Assembly: GCF_000828635.1 (NCBI RefSeq)
Contig: NZ_AP012547.1
Location: forward strand, 1,612,001-1,676,000
From: Sulfuritalea hydrogenivorans sk43H
GTDB lineage: Bacteria; Pseudomonadota; Gammaproteobacteria; Burkholderiales; Rhodocyclaceae
Direction of reading: 5' to 3'
DNA length: 64,000 nucleotides
The position numbers and the translations under genes were made by a program. The notes beneath the pieces are model-generated. The model saw only the letters and a program-made list of their open reading frames with translations, had not been told where the DNA came from and searched no databases. Positions 21,734 to 31,856 of this stretch are shown in pieces. The stretch's first letter is position 1. Every line of letters begins with the position of its first letter.

Positions 21734-21737
<4 letters not shown>

Positions 21738-22081
21738 CGCAAATAATCGTTCTTCCCCATGTCGAGTTGTGTCCGGATGGCGCCGTCATTGATGCCGCGC
21801 CGGGAACCTCGATCTGCGACGCGCTGCTCGGCAGCGATATCGAAATCGAACACGCCTGCGAAAAGTCCTGCGCGTGCACCACGTGCCACGTCGTCGTGCG
21901 CGAGGGTTTCAATTCGCTGGCGGCGGCGGAAGACATCGAGGAAGATCTGCTCGACAAGGCCTGGGGCCTGGAGCCCAACTCGCGCCTTTCCTGTCAGGCG
22001 TTGGTCGGCCAGGTTCCGCTGGTGATCGAGATTCCGAAGTACACCATCAACATGGTCAAGGAAGGGCATTCCAAGAAATGA
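21734..22081 (+). CDS. fdx: ISC-type [2Fe-2S] ferredoxin Fdx
   Basis: A 115-residue adrenodoxin-type ferredoxin. The cluster loop [14 protein letters not shown] supplies three ligands and LSCQALV the fourth. It donates electrons for cluster assembly. It overlaps hscA by 4 bp and iscX by 4 bp, so these three genes are translationally coupled. Confidence 0.95.
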
Positions 22082-22272
22082 AATGGACTGATTCCCTTGA
22101 AATTGCGATACAACTTGCCGAAGCGCATCCCGCCGTCGATCCGACACGTCTGAACTTCGTCGACCTGATGCGCTGGGTCATGGCGCTGCCGGGCTTCGAG
22201 GAAAACGAGAGCCACTGCGGCGAGAAGAAGCTCGAAGCCATACAGCAGGCCTGGATCGACGAACTGGAGTAA
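22078..22272 (+). CDS. iscX: IscX (YfhJ), ISC operon small protein
   Basis: A 64-residue acidic protein with the IscX pattern [29 protein letters not shown] and a C-terminal IQQAWIDE. IscX binds IscS and modulates cluster assembly depending on iron. ATG 22078 overlaps the fdx stop by 4 bp. It closes the isc operon. Confidence 0.93.
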   Translation: MKWTDSLEIAIQLAEAHPAVDPTRLNFVDLMRWVMALPGFEENESHCGEKKLEAIQQAWIDELE

Positions 22273-22276
22273 ATCC

Positions 22277-23050
22277 GTGCTGGTCGATACCCACTGCCAT
22301 CTGGACGCCGTCGAATTCGACGACGACCGTGCGGCGGTGGCGGAAGCGGCGGTGCAGGCGGGTGTCGGCGTGATCGTGGTGCCGGCAGTCGAGCGGGCCA
22401 ACTTCGGCGCCGTTGCCTCGGTCTGCCGCGATTACTCCTGCTGTATCGCGGCCTACGGCATTCATCCGATGTACGTGGATCAGGCCCGCGAAACCGATCT
22501 CGACGCGCTGCGCGAAACGGTGATGCGCGAGCAGCCGTCGGCGATCGGCGAGATCGGTCTCGACCGCTTCATCGAGCCGCGCGACGACTCGCGGCAGGAG
22601 TTCTATTTCAACGCACAGCTGAAAATGGCGCGCGATACCGGCCTGCCGGTATTGCTGCATGTTCGTCGCGCCATCGATCCGGTGCTCAAGGCGTTGCGGC
22701 TATGTCGCGTGGCCGGCGGCATCGCCCATGCCTTCAACGGTAGCCGGCAGCAGGCCGACGAATTCATCAAGCTCGGCTTCAAGCTGGGCTTTGGCGGCGC
22801 GATGACCTTCCCGCGCGCCAGTCGCATCCGCGAACTCGCCGCAACGCTGCCGCTCGATGCCATCGTGCTCGAAACCGACGCGCCGGATATTCCGCCGGAA
22901 TGGAGAGTCGGCGCCCGCAACACGCCGGACCAACTGTCGCGCATCGCGCAAACGCTGGCCGATTTGCGTGGCATCGGACTGGAGGAAGTTGCGGCTGCCA
23001 CGACGGCGAACGCCAGGGCCGTGCTTCCCCGGCTGATCCGGATACACTAG
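22277..23050 (+). CDS. TatD-family metal-dependent hydrolase
   Basis: A 257-residue TIM-barrel hydrolase. It has [14 protein letters not shown] at the N-terminus, [23 protein letters not shown] and [10 protein letters not shown], which supply the metal ligands. It is probably a 3'-5' DNA exonuclease or nuclease of the TatD/YcfH group. A GTG start at 22277, 4 bp after iscX, gives the conserved N-terminus. It is in the isc operon by spacing, although functionally separate. Confidence 0.85.
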   Translation: MLVDTHCHLDAVEFDDDRAAVAEAAVQAGVGVIVVPAVERANFGAVASVCRDYSCCIAAYGIHPMYVDQARETDLDALRETVMREQPSAIGEIGLDRFIEPRDDSRQEFYFNAQLKMARDTGLPVLLHVRRAIDPVLKALRLCRVAGGIAHAFNGSRQQADEFIKLGFKLGFGGAMTFPRASRIRELAATLPLDAIVLETDAPDIPPEWRVGARNTPDQLSRIAQTLADLRGIGLEEVAAATTANARAVLPRLIRIH

Positions 23051-23091
23051 CGTTTCCTTACCCCCCCAACCACCCTCAACAGGAGCTACCC

Positions 23092-23595
23092 ATGAGTACA
23101 AAAATAACCCTGCGCGGCAACCCGGTTAACGTCGATGGCGATCTTCCCGCCCCCGGCGCGAAGGCCCCGGACTTCAAGTTGACCAGTGCGGCGCTGGCCG
23201 ATGTTTCGCTCAAGGATTTTGCCGGCAAGCGCAAGGTGCTGAACATCTACCCGAGCATCGATACGCCGACCTGCGCCACATCGACCCGCAAGTTCAACGA
23301 GTCTGCCGGCGATCTGGCCAATACGGTCGTGCTCTGCATCTCCGGCGATCTGCCGTTTGCCGCCAAGCGTTTCTGCGAACTGGAAGGCCTGAAGAATGTG
23401 GCCCACCTGTCCACCTTCCGCCATCCGGAGTTCCTCAAGGCCTGGGGCGTCGCCATGGCCGACGGCCCGCTGGCCGGGCTTACCGCCCGCGCCGTGGTGG
23501 TGCTGGACGAGAACGACAAGGTGATCCACAGCGAAATGGTGCCGGAGATCGGGCAGGAGCCCAACTACGCGGCGGCGCTGAAGTCGCTCGGTTGA
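23092..23595 (+). CDS. tpx: thiol peroxidase Tpx
   Basis: A 167-residue 2-Cys peroxiredoxin. It has [19 protein letters not shown], the peroxidatic Cys in [13 protein letters not shown] (about 61) and the resolving Cys in [11 protein letters not shown] (about 95). It reduces H2O2 and lipid peroxides with thioredoxin. ATG 23092 follows an AGGAG ribosome site. A strong terminator follows at 23639-23666. Confidence 0.94.
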   Translation: MSTKITLRGNPVNVDGDLPAPGAKAPDFKLTSAALADVSLKDFAGKRKVLNIYPSIDTPTCATSTRKFNESAGDLANTVVLCISGDLPFAAKRFCELEGLKNVAHLSTFRHPEFLKAWGVAMADGPLAGLTARAVVVLDENDKVIHSEMVPEIGQEPNYAAALKSLG

Positions 23596-23638
23596 GACGG
23601 GCCAGAATCGGCGTCTCGTCAGCGCCGACTCTTGCATG

Positions 23639-23666
23639 AAAAACGGGAGCCGCGGCTCCCGTTTTC
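23639..23666. terminator. bidirectional terminator between tpx and typA
   Basis: A 9-bp GC-rich stem (ACGGGAGCC at 23643-23651 with GGCTCCCGT at 23654-23662) is preceded by A residues and followed by T residues. It can serve both convergent genes. It lies 43 bp after the tpx stop and directly before the typA stop. Confidence 0.85.
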
Positions 23667-25484
<1,818 letters not shown>

Positions 25485-25574
25485 AGTGGCCTTGGTGTTG
25501 TTGCGACGCGGAAAAAGCCAAAAATTATAACACGCTTGGACTCCCGTTCCGATTGAATTTTCAGGGGATTTTTT

Positions 25575-26312
25575 ATGCTCGGTATCATAGGCGGCAGCGG
25601 CTTGACCCAGCTGGCGAACCTCGATGTATCGCATCGCGAAGTGGTGCGCACACCTTATGGCGAGCCTTCCGGCCCGCTCACCTTCGGCCGCATCAATGGT
25701 CACGACGTGGTTTTCATCGCGCGGCACGGCTACGGCCACACCATTCCGCCGCATCTGGTGAATTACCGTGCCAACATCCATGCCCTGGAAACCTCGGGCG
25801 TGACGCAAATCGTTTCGGTGGCATCGGTCGGCGGCATACGCGGCGACCTCGGCCCCGGGGCGCTGGTGGTGCCGCACCAGATCATCGACTACACCTGGGG
25901 CCGCGAGATGACCTTCCAGTCGGGCGGCGACGGCCCGGTCATCCATGTCGATTTCACCGATCCCTACGATGCGGAAGTACGCCAGTTGCTGCTCGATGTG
26001 TCGCGCCGGATCGGCGAACCCGTGATCGACGGTGCCGTATATGCCACCACGCAGGGCCCGCGGCTGGAAACCGCCGCGGAAATCAACCGCATGGAGGATG
26101 ACGGCGCGGACATCGTCGGCATGACCGGCATGCCCGAGGCCGGCCTGGCGCGCGAACTGGAGCTGCCCTACGCGGCGCTTTGCGTGGTGGCCAACTGGGC
26201 CGCTGGTCGCGCCGATTCCCGGCACGGTATCAAGTTCGAAAGCCTCGAAGCGGTACTGCAGGAAGCAATGGTCCGTGTGCGCCGGATCATCGAAGGGATT
26301 TGCGAAAAATGA
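25575..26312 (+). CDS. S-methyl-5'-thioinosine/thioadenosine phosphorylase family
   Basis: A 245-residue PNP/MTAP-family phosphorylase. It begins [13 protein letters not shown], with phosphate-site [22 protein letters not shown] and substrate motif [14 protein letters not shown] followed by [16 protein letters not shown]. The short length and these motifs suit the bacterial S-methyl-5'-thioinosine phosphorylase group as well as MTAP. The base preference cannot be decided here. It acts in methionine salvage. Its stop overlaps def by 4 bp. Confidence 0.85.
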   Translation: MLGIIGGSGLTQLANLDVSHREVVRTPYGEPSGPLTFGRINGHDVVFIARHGYGHTIPPHLVNYRANIHALETSGVTQIVSVASVGGIRGDLGPGALVVPHQIIDYTWGREMTFQSGGDGPVIHVDFTDPYDAEVRQLLLDVSRRIGEPVIDGAVYATTQGPRLETAAEINRMEDDGADIVGMTGMPEAGLARELELPYAALCVVANWAAGRADSRHGIKFESLEAVLQEAMVRVRRIIEGICEK

Positions 26313-26842
26313 TCCGCGAGGTCTTGCGCATGGGCGATCCGCGCCTGCTGCGCGTGGCGCAGCCGGTGGCGGAGTTCGGCACGCCGGAGCTGGCGGCACT
26401 GTTGAAGGACATGCGCGACACCATGGCGCATCTCGATGGCGCCGGCCTGGCAGCGCCGCAGATCGGAGTGGATTTGCGCGTGGTGATTTTCGGCGGCGGC
26501 GCCAACCCCCGCTACCCGGATGCGCCGGCCGTACCCGATACGGTGCTGATCAATCCCGAACTGGTGCCGCTTTCCGCTGAAGAGGCAGAGGGCTGGGAAG
26601 GCTGTCTCTCGGTGCCCGGCTTGCGCGGCTGGGTGCCGCGCTGGAACAGCTTGCGCTATGCCGGTTTCGACGCAACCGGCCAGCGCTTCGAACGCACCGT
26701 GGATGGCTTCCACGCGCGCGTCGTGCAGCACGAATGCGACCATCTCGACGGCATCCTGTACCCGATGCGGGTGCGCGACTTCCGGCGCTTCGGGTTTATC
26801 GAAGAACTGTTTGATGGCCAGGTGCCACCGCAGGCCGATTAG
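26309..26842 (+). CDS. def: peptide deformylase
   Basis: A 177-residue metalloenzyme. It has the three PDF motifs: [11 protein letters not shown] (motif I), EGCLSVPG (motif II, Cys ligand) and QHECDHLDG (motif III, two His ligands and catalytic Glu). It removes formyl groups from nascent proteins. It is coupled to the phosphorylase by an ATGA overlap. It is likely a second deformylase, since the usual def lies by fmt elsewhere; this is inference. Confidence 0.93.
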   Translation: MIREVLRMGDPRLLRVAQPVAEFGTPELAALLKDMRDTMAHLDGAGLAAPQIGVDLRVVIFGGGANPRYPDAPAVPDTVLINPELVPLSAEEAEGWEGCLSVPGLRGWVPRWNSLRYAGFDATGQRFERTVDGFHARVVQHECDHLDGILYPMRVRDFRRFGFIEELFDGQVPPQAD

Positions 26843-27039
26843 CCGTAGAAGGATGACCTGACGTAAAGGTTCTGTCCGCTCGGCGTCGGCAGGATCTGAA
26901 CGCTGGTGTAGGTGCGGTCGTCCGCGGCGGGAAGCGAGCAGGCCCGCAGCAATGATTCCGCAAGTTCGCGCGGCAGGCTCATGCGGGGAGCATCGTTGGG
27001 ACCGATGCCGATCGTGTCCGGTGGGGTGAGAGTAAGCAT
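26839..27039 (-). CDS. small hypothetical protein
   Basis: A 66-residue ORF beginning [20 protein letters not shown] and ending YVRSSFYG. It has a good AAGGAG ribosome site 6-7 bp before ATG 27039. The frame is open upstream to 27114 but without a ribosome site. It has no recognised domain. It is convergent with def, sharing 4 bp at the stops. Confidence 0.5.
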   Translation of the reverse strand: MLTLTPPDTIGIGPNDAPRMSLPRELAESLLRACSLPAADDRTYTSVQILPTPSGQNLYVRSSFYG

Positions 27040-27280
27040 GTCCGCTCCTTGCGTTTGATTGACCAGAGGCAGCCCGGAAATCGGGTCGGCCAAACTGCAA
27101 GCGGAGTAATGCAACTACTGTTCCAGCATCTGAAGCGCTGAATTGGGCTGGAATCGCGGCGCAATTCCAATCCCCTTGCTCTGTTTCGTGACGGCAGTTA
27201 TTTCTGCGGCGAGAATTGCCGCCGGTTCGGCATGGTCAGAGTGGCAATACCTGCCGCCCCTTCATGGGGGGGCGCCCGGG

Positions 27281-27305
27281 AGTCGGCGCCGGCGTGACGC
27301 TGATT
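27281..27305 (-). repeat. dispersed 28-bp repeat, intergenic copy
   Basis: Reverse-strand copy reading AATCAGCGTCACGCC-GGCGCCGACT. It matches the consensus (AATCGCCGT, two variable bases, CGCCAGCGCCGACTTTC) at most positions. It lies in the space between the cyclase gene and the small gene at 26839-27039. Confidence 0.55.
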
Positions 27306-28804
27306 TAGAGCCTTACTGAAATAGGCTCTTGCGCCTGGCCTTGTCCGGTGGCGGCTTCCACGCGGTTGCGCCCGGCTTTCTTGGCCTCGTACAGGGCAGC
27401 ATCGGCGCGATCTACCGTTTGGTCCGGGAGTTCTGTTTCCTCATATTCGCTGACGCCGATGCTGACGGTTACGTTTACCTGCCGGCCGTTCACCGCGATG
27501 GGTGTCGCCGCAATTTTCTGCCGCAGGTTTTCGGCGATGCGCGTGGCTTCGGTCAGATCGCAACCGCGCAGAACCAGCAGGAATTCCTCGCCGCCCCAGC
27601 GCACTGCGATGTCGGATTGGCGCTGGTCGTGCAGCAGCATTGCGGCAACGCTGCCAAGCACCTTGTCGCCGGCCTGATGACCATGGCGATCATTGATTTC
27701 CTTGAAGTTGTCGATGTCCGCCAGCAGCATGGCGATCGGCTGCGGCACGCGATGGTGCTCGGCCATCAGCTTGTCCATGAGGATGGCAAAGGCATGGCGG
27801 TTGAGCAGGCCCGTAAGCTTGTCGGTCGAGGCCATTTCCTCGATGCGATGCTGGTAGCGCGACAGCACGAGGTGCGTCAGGAACAGCACGATCATAGTCA
27901 CCACGAGGCTGATGGCGAGATTGGTGTAGAGCGTGCGCCGGATGCCGGCGAGCGCTTGTTCCTCGTTCTGCTCGACGAACAGATACCACTTGAGTTCCGG
28001 CAGGAAGTTCACATTGAGGATATGGTTGTCGCCCTTGACCAGATACTGGTAAGACCCGGCCTTTTCCTTGAGGATGCGGTCGACCAGCGGCCCCAGGCCC
28101 GGCGTGGCGCGCAAATCGGGGGCGCGGCTGGTCTGGTTGCCGAACAGGACCACCTGGCCTTCCGTGTTCACGAAATAGATGGTGCGCTGAAAGCGCTGCT
28201 GGTAATCGTTGATCAGGCGGCGTACGGCATCGACGGTGAGGCCGATCCCCGTGGCGCCGATGTAATTGCCGGAGAAGTCGAAGACCCGGTAGTTGATGAA
28301 AATGGTCAGCGCGTCGGCATTGGCGAGATCGGGGTCGACATTGATCTCGTAATCCTGCTTCATGTCGCGCACGCGGTAGTACCAGGCATCGCGCGGCTCG
28401 TTGGGCGACACGCGCTTCAGGACGCCTTCGCCGGTGTAGTAGATCGTGCTTTTGTCGGAGACGAAAAAACTGCTGAAGGCACCGTAGCGTTCCTTCATCT
28501 CGTTGAGATAGCGGGCCATGTCGGTGACGTTGCCCTCTCCCTTGAGCACCCAGGCCCGCAGAAAGGTGTCGTTGGCCATGGTCGAGGAGATCAGCACCGG
28601 ACGTACCAGATCCTTCTGGATTTCCGAGTAGATATTGCTCGCCGTGAGCGGCAGGTCCTGGCCGATGATCGCATCGCGGATCGCCTGCTTCGAAACGAAG
28701 TAGCCGAACAGGGTCGTGGCGAAGAAGCCGCTCGTGAGCAGCAGGCCCAGGGCCAGCAGCAGGCCGCGACGGTCGAATATGCGAAAGTCTTTCATGGAAA
28801 GCAC
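27305..28804 (-). CDS. membrane dCACHE sensor diguanylate cyclase
   Basis: A 499-residue protein. TM1 (about 15-37) is followed by a periplasmic dCACHE sensor (about 40-275, with PRDAWYYRVRDMKQDYEINVD), then TM2 (about 285-310) and a GGDEF domain (about 330-485). The active site is RWGGEEFLLVLRG with a catalytic GGEEF. An inhibitory RxxD site (RQSD) lies five residues before it. It should make c-di-GMP in response to a periplasmic small ligand. The last codons (Glu-Pro-Ile-Ser-Val-Arg-Leu-stop) come from a MITE remnant. Start 28804; Met4 (28795) is an alternative. Confidence 0.9.
   Translation of the reverse strand: MLSMKDFRIFDRRGLLLALGLLLTSGFFATTLFGYFVSKQAIRDAIIGQDLPLTASNIYSEIQKDLVRPVLISSTMANDTFLRAWVLKGEGNVTDMARYLNEMKERYGAFSSFFVSDKSTIYYTGEGVLKRVSPNEPRDAWYYRVRDMKQDYEINVDPDLANADALTIFINYRVFDFSGNYIGATGIGLTVDAVRRLINDYQQRFQRTIYFVNTEGQVVLFGNQTSRAPDLRATPGLGPLVDRILKEKAGSYQYLVKGDNHILNVNFLPELKWYLFVEQNEEQALAGIRRTLYTNLAISLVVTMIVLFLTHLVLSRYQHRIEEMASTDKLTGLLNRHAFAILMDKLMAEHHRVPQPIAMLLADIDNFKEINDRHGHQAGDKVLGSVAAMLLHDQRQSDIAVRWGGEEFLLVLRGCDLTEATRIAENLRQKIAATPIAVNGRQVNVTVSIGVSEYEETELPDQTVDRADAALYEAKKAGRNRVEAATGQGQAQEPISVRL
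27306..27330 (-). repeat. collapsed MITE remnant at the cyclase stop codon
   Basis: On the minus strand this reads GAGCCTATTTCAGTA followed by AGGCTCTAA. These are the first 15 bases of the 267-bp MITE at 31590-31856 joined to its last bases plus TAA. The cyclase stop codon TAA belongs to it. It looks like an internal deletion product or a single terminal end. Confidence 0.6.
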
Positions 28805-28919
28805 ATTCTATTCGATGCCGGCGGGATTGCCTCCCCCCCCCTGCGGGCGCATGGCGGGCTGGGCCCTTTTCCGCCGTGTTGCCGCTTCGAGCGGCTCGGT
28901 ATTCGGGCCGTGCCGGTGC

Positions 28920-29321
28920 TCAGCTTGCCTTGGCGAGCTTGGCCTTCAGTCTTTGCGCCGTCTTCTCGACGCCGACAATGAAACGATTGTGCTTGCCGCG
29001 GGCCACTTCCTCCACGGAGTCGCGCGCAGTGAAGTCGAAGGAGACGGCACCGCCGTTGACCGCGGTCAGCGTCACGGTGATTTCCACCCACATGCCCAGC
29101 AGCGTGGCACCGACATGGTCCAGTTCGACCCGCGTGCCGACCGAGTCCTTGCCCGGGTCGATGTGTTCCAGCAGCAGGTCGCGGCAGGCCATCTCGATGT
29201 CGTAGAGCAGGTTGGGCGTCGAGTAGACCCGGCAGTCGTCGCCCATGAAGCTGATGGTGCGATCGCGGTCGATTTCAACGCGACGGGTGGCCGAGAGGCC
29301 GGCTTGCAGTGTTTCGCTCAT
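28920..29321 (-). CDS. FlK-like hotdog thioesterase
   Basis: A 133-residue hotdog-fold protein similar in pattern to fluoroacetyl-CoA-type thioesterases: YSTPNLLYDIEMACRDLLLE, DPGKDSVGTRVELDHVGATLLG and RHN-like end (VARGKHNRF). It should hydrolyse an acyl-CoA; the substrate is unknown. It sits 29 bp after the NDP-forming acyl-CoA synthetase on the same strand. The pair could set the free acid/CoA balance of an aryl or dicarboxyl intermediate. ATG 29321 is preferred over the longer open frame (to 29471), which is antisense-like. Confidence 0.75.
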   Translation of the reverse strand: MSETLQAGLSATRRVEIDRDRTISFMGDDCRVYSTPNLLYDIEMACRDLLLEHIDPGKDSVGTRVELDHVGATLLGMWVEITVTLTAVNGGAVSFDFTARDSVEEVARGKHNRFIVGVEKTAQRLKAKLAKAS

Positions 29322-29350
29322 GATGTGTCCTCGATTGACGTGGTTGTGAT

Positions 29351-31444
29351 TCAGCGGCGATTCTTGAGTGAGTTCGCATACAGGCGGGCCTCGACGTAGC
29401 GCACCAGGGCACGGGTGCCGCGTGCGCAGTTGCGGAACACGCAAACGCCCTGGTCCATCAGGCCGGCGCACATGGCGTCGTAGAGTTTTCCGCCATCGAC
29501 GATGCCGATGACCGGCTTTTCGTTGCCGTCGACCAGTGGCGGCATCAGATGCACCGTGCCCTTCGGGTCCGTGATGTCGAAGCCGGGGCGCAGCTTGCTT
29601 TGTTCCAGCGCCCGCACCGAGGGGGCCGTGGGGTCGAGTCCGACCACCACGGCGTCGATGTTGGGGTCCTGCAGGAAGGCTTCAACGATTTGCAGGTGGG
29701 CTTCGTCGTCGGCGCCAGGATTGATGTCGATCGGATTGCGGACCTCGACCAGCGAATTGAGCTTCTTGGCGAGCAGAATATCCTCGACATGTTTGACCGT
29801 GCCGGATTCGAGTTCGCCCATCGTCATCGCGAAGCTGTCCGATTCGATGGAGTCGGCCATGCCGACCGCCTCGAAACCCGCGCCGCTGATGGCGCCGAGG
29901 CGATTGCCGCCGATCTTTTTCTTGTGCAGCGCGCCGGCGATGTAGAACAGGTCGTCGAAGCTGTTGAAGTCCTCGGCGACGATGGCTCCCGCCTGGCGCA
30001 CGACCGACTCGAACAGTGTCGGGCTGCCGGCGATGGATGCGGTGTGGCCCATGACGCCGCCCATGCCGGGTGCGGTCCTGCCGGATTTGTAGACCACCAC
30101 CTGCTTGCCGTTGAGCACGGCCTTGCGCACCGCCCTGGCGAAGTCGAGGCCGTCGAGATCCTTGAAGCCTTCGATGTAGATGCCGAGCGTTTCGATTTCG
30201 GGCCGGTCGGCGAAGTAGCTCAGCATGTCGCCGTGGGTCAGGTCGGTCTGGTTGCCCAGCGCCAGCATGTAGCGCGGATCGAGCCATGGGTTCTGGCTCA
30301 GGCGGGTGATCATGAAGGCGCCGCTCTGGCTCAGCATCACCGAGTTTCTTTCGGGCTTCTTCTGCGGCTTCGGCAATCGCTCCAGCGGGATGAACCAGGA
30401 ATCGTAGGAACCGGGATGGGAGACCACGCCCAGACAGTTGGCGCCGAGGAATACGGGTCCGCCACCGGGCTTGCCGTGGGCTGCATTGATGCGTGCGGCC
30501 AATGCGGCGGCAGGCTCGCGGCTGGCCCTGGTTTCCCCGAGGCTGCCCGGGATCAGCATCACCGATTCGACGGAGTCCGTTTCGATGATCTCGTCGACCA
30601 GTTCGTAGACGGCGCTGGCGGCGACCGCCACGATCAGCAGGTCGAGCTTGTGGTCCAGCGCCTTCAGGCTTTCGACACATTTGACGCCATCGATCTCGGT
30701 TTCACCGGGACGGATGATGCACAGGCGTTCCTTGCTGTAGCCGCTGCCCATCAGGTTCTTCAGGATGATGCGGCCGAAATTCATGCTGGAAGACGAGACC
30801 CCGATGATGCCGATCGAAGCCGGATGAATCAGCTTGTCGATCTTGTGAATGGGGCGGGGCAAGCGGCGAGGCGACGGGACGCCGAACTCGCAATGCGCCG
30901 CGTGTACTGTCAGCCGGTCGCCGATGGTTGCGGGATCGAGGTCCAGGCGCTGCAACGCAAATTCGGCCTCCGGGTTGCCTGGCGCAAATGCCTTGGCCAG
31001 TTCAAGCATGCTTGCAAAGCAGGCCTTGAGCTGTGCGTCGGGGAGGTCGGTGCCCTCGCGTCGGGCGATCCGGGCAAGCCTTTGATAAGCCAGCGTGCGC
31101 CTGAACAGGTCGAGAAAATTCTCGGCATCCGTGAGTTCGGTGGCGGCGTAGACCGCGGCGCGATCCTTCCTGAAATTCCCTGCGTCCAGATCGGCATCGA
31201 GTCCGCCCATTCCGGCGCTGATGACCATGCCGAATTCACGGGTGTCGTTCAGGCTGATGCGGAGCTGAACGGGCTGTGCCGGTGCTGCATCCGCGGCGTA
31301 TGCGATGCCGAGGCCGGAAAGCAGGGTGCCCAGCTCGGTCTGGCTCAGAGTGACGCGCCCTGCGGCGGCGGCTTGTCCGAATAGCGCGGGCGTTGCCGGG
31401 CCTTTCGGCGCGGGATGGGTTCCCGATTGCGGGGGATTGCTCAT
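29351..31444 (-). CDS. NDP-forming acyl-CoA synthetase family protein, short ATP-grasp part
   Basis: A 697-residue protein. Residues about 30-185 resemble only the ends of an ATP-grasp_5 domain (LLSGLGIAYA, then FGMVISAGMGGLDADL). A CoA-binding domain (HPASIGIIGVSSSSMNFGR, about 207-225) and a succinyl-CoA-synthetase-like ligase domain follow. The phosphohistidine candidate is His467 in VMGHTASIAGSP. The middle ATP-grasp lobe that binds the nucleotide is missing, so activity may need a partner or be altered. Upstream lies a PaaX-type operator and a perfect FNR box, which ties it to anaerobic aryl-acid metabolism. Substrate unknown. Confidence 0.75.
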   Translation of the reverse strand: MSNPPQSGTHPAPKGPATPALFGQAAAAGRVTLSQTELGTLLSGLGIAYAADAAPAQPVQLRISLNDTREFGMVISAGMGGLDADLDAGNFRKDRAAVYAATELTDAENFLDLFRRTLAYQRLARIARREGTDLPDAQLKACFASMLELAKAFAPGNPEAEFALQRLDLDPATIGDRLTVHAAHCEFGVPSPRRLPRPIHKIDKLIHPASIGIIGVSSSSMNFGRIILKNLMGSGYSKERLCIIRPGETEIDGVKCVESLKALDHKLDLLIVAVAASAVYELVDEIIETDSVESVMLIPGSLGETRASREPAAALAARINAAHGKPGGGPVFLGANCLGVVSHPGSYDSWFIPLERLPKPQKKPERNSVMLSQSGAFMITRLSQNPWLDPRYMLALGNQTDLTHGDMLSYFADRPEIETLGIYIEGFKDLDGLDFARAVRKAVLNGKQVVVYKSGRTAPGMGGVMGHTASIAGSPTLFESVVRQAGAIVAEDFNSFDDLFYIAGALHKKKIGGNRLGAISGAGFEAVGMADSIESDSFAMTMGELESGTVKHVEDILLAKKLNSLVEVRNPIDINPGADDEAHLQIVEAFLQDPNIDAVVVGLDPTAPSVRALEQSKLRPGFDITDPKGTVHLMPPLVDGNEKPVIGIVDGGKLYDAMCAGLMDQGVCVFRNCARGTRALVRYVEARLYANSLKNRR

Positions 31445-31502
31445 GGTCGTGACTCCCTGGATTCCGTGTGATCAACGGATGCTGCACGGGGGCACTATAA
31501 CA

Positions 31503-31540
31503 GATACAAAAATATCAATAAGTTTTAACTCTAATGTATC
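31503..31540. promoter_or_regulatory. PaaX-type operator candidate before the acyl-CoA synthetase operon
   Basis: GATACA (31503-31508) and TGTATC (31535-31540) form an inverted pair 26 nt apart. The same pair with 27-nt spacing lies before fdhD (32921-32959). PaaX-family repressors bind inverted hexamers with long spacers. The site is 59 bp upstream of the ATG at 31444. Confidence 0.6.
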
Positions 31541-31542
31541 GG

Positions 31543-31556
31543 TTGATGTCCATCAA
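31543..31556. promoter_or_regulatory. perfect FNR-type box TTGAT-N4-ATCAA
   Basis: TTGAT-GTCC-ATCAA is a perfect match to the FNR/ANR consensus. It is 2 bp beside the PaaX-type operator and about 100 bp upstream of the acyl-CoA synthetase start. Anaerobic activation of this operon is the likely meaning. Confidence 0.6.
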
Positions 31557-31589
31557 TTTGGCTTGATTCCGGATGCGGGTGTCGCTTAA

Positions 31590-31856
31590 GAGCCTATTTC
31601 AGCAGGAATCGTGCCCCGCGTTGAGATCAGGATCGGATGGATGCAAGGCGCAGTGCGCCGCCAATGGTTGTTCCATTGGCAAGCGCTGCAACGGCGCAGA
31701 CGCCGATCCTGGTCTCAACCCGAAGGGCCGGCTGGCGTTGGGCGCGCTGCCACGTTGTCGGTCGTTTGCAGGGATATACCCTGCGGCGCTTCCTCCGCCT
31801 CGCATCGCATCCCAACGCCAACCGGCGCGGGGTACGATTCCTACTGAAATAGGCTC
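31590..31856. mobile_element. 267-bp MITE-like element with TAA target duplication
   Basis: Terminal inverted repeats of about 31 bp begin GAGCCTATTTCAG and differ at only two positions (C/T, G/A). The element is flanked by TAA on both sides (31587-31589 and 31857-31859). Inside are two further inverted repeats (GTTGAGATCAGGATCGG with its partner near 31703-31720, and GCCGGCTGGCGTTGGG with its partner near 31810-31826) and small hairpins (CAATGGTTGTTCCATTG, GCAGGGATATACCCTGC). There is no transposase. The right end supplies part of the stop codon of the PaaX-family gene. Confidence 0.8.

Noticed and set aside
22905-22929. GAGTCGGCGCCCGCAACACG in the TatD gene as another 28-bp repeat copy
   Set aside because: Too many mismatches, and it encodes a conserved TatD segment.
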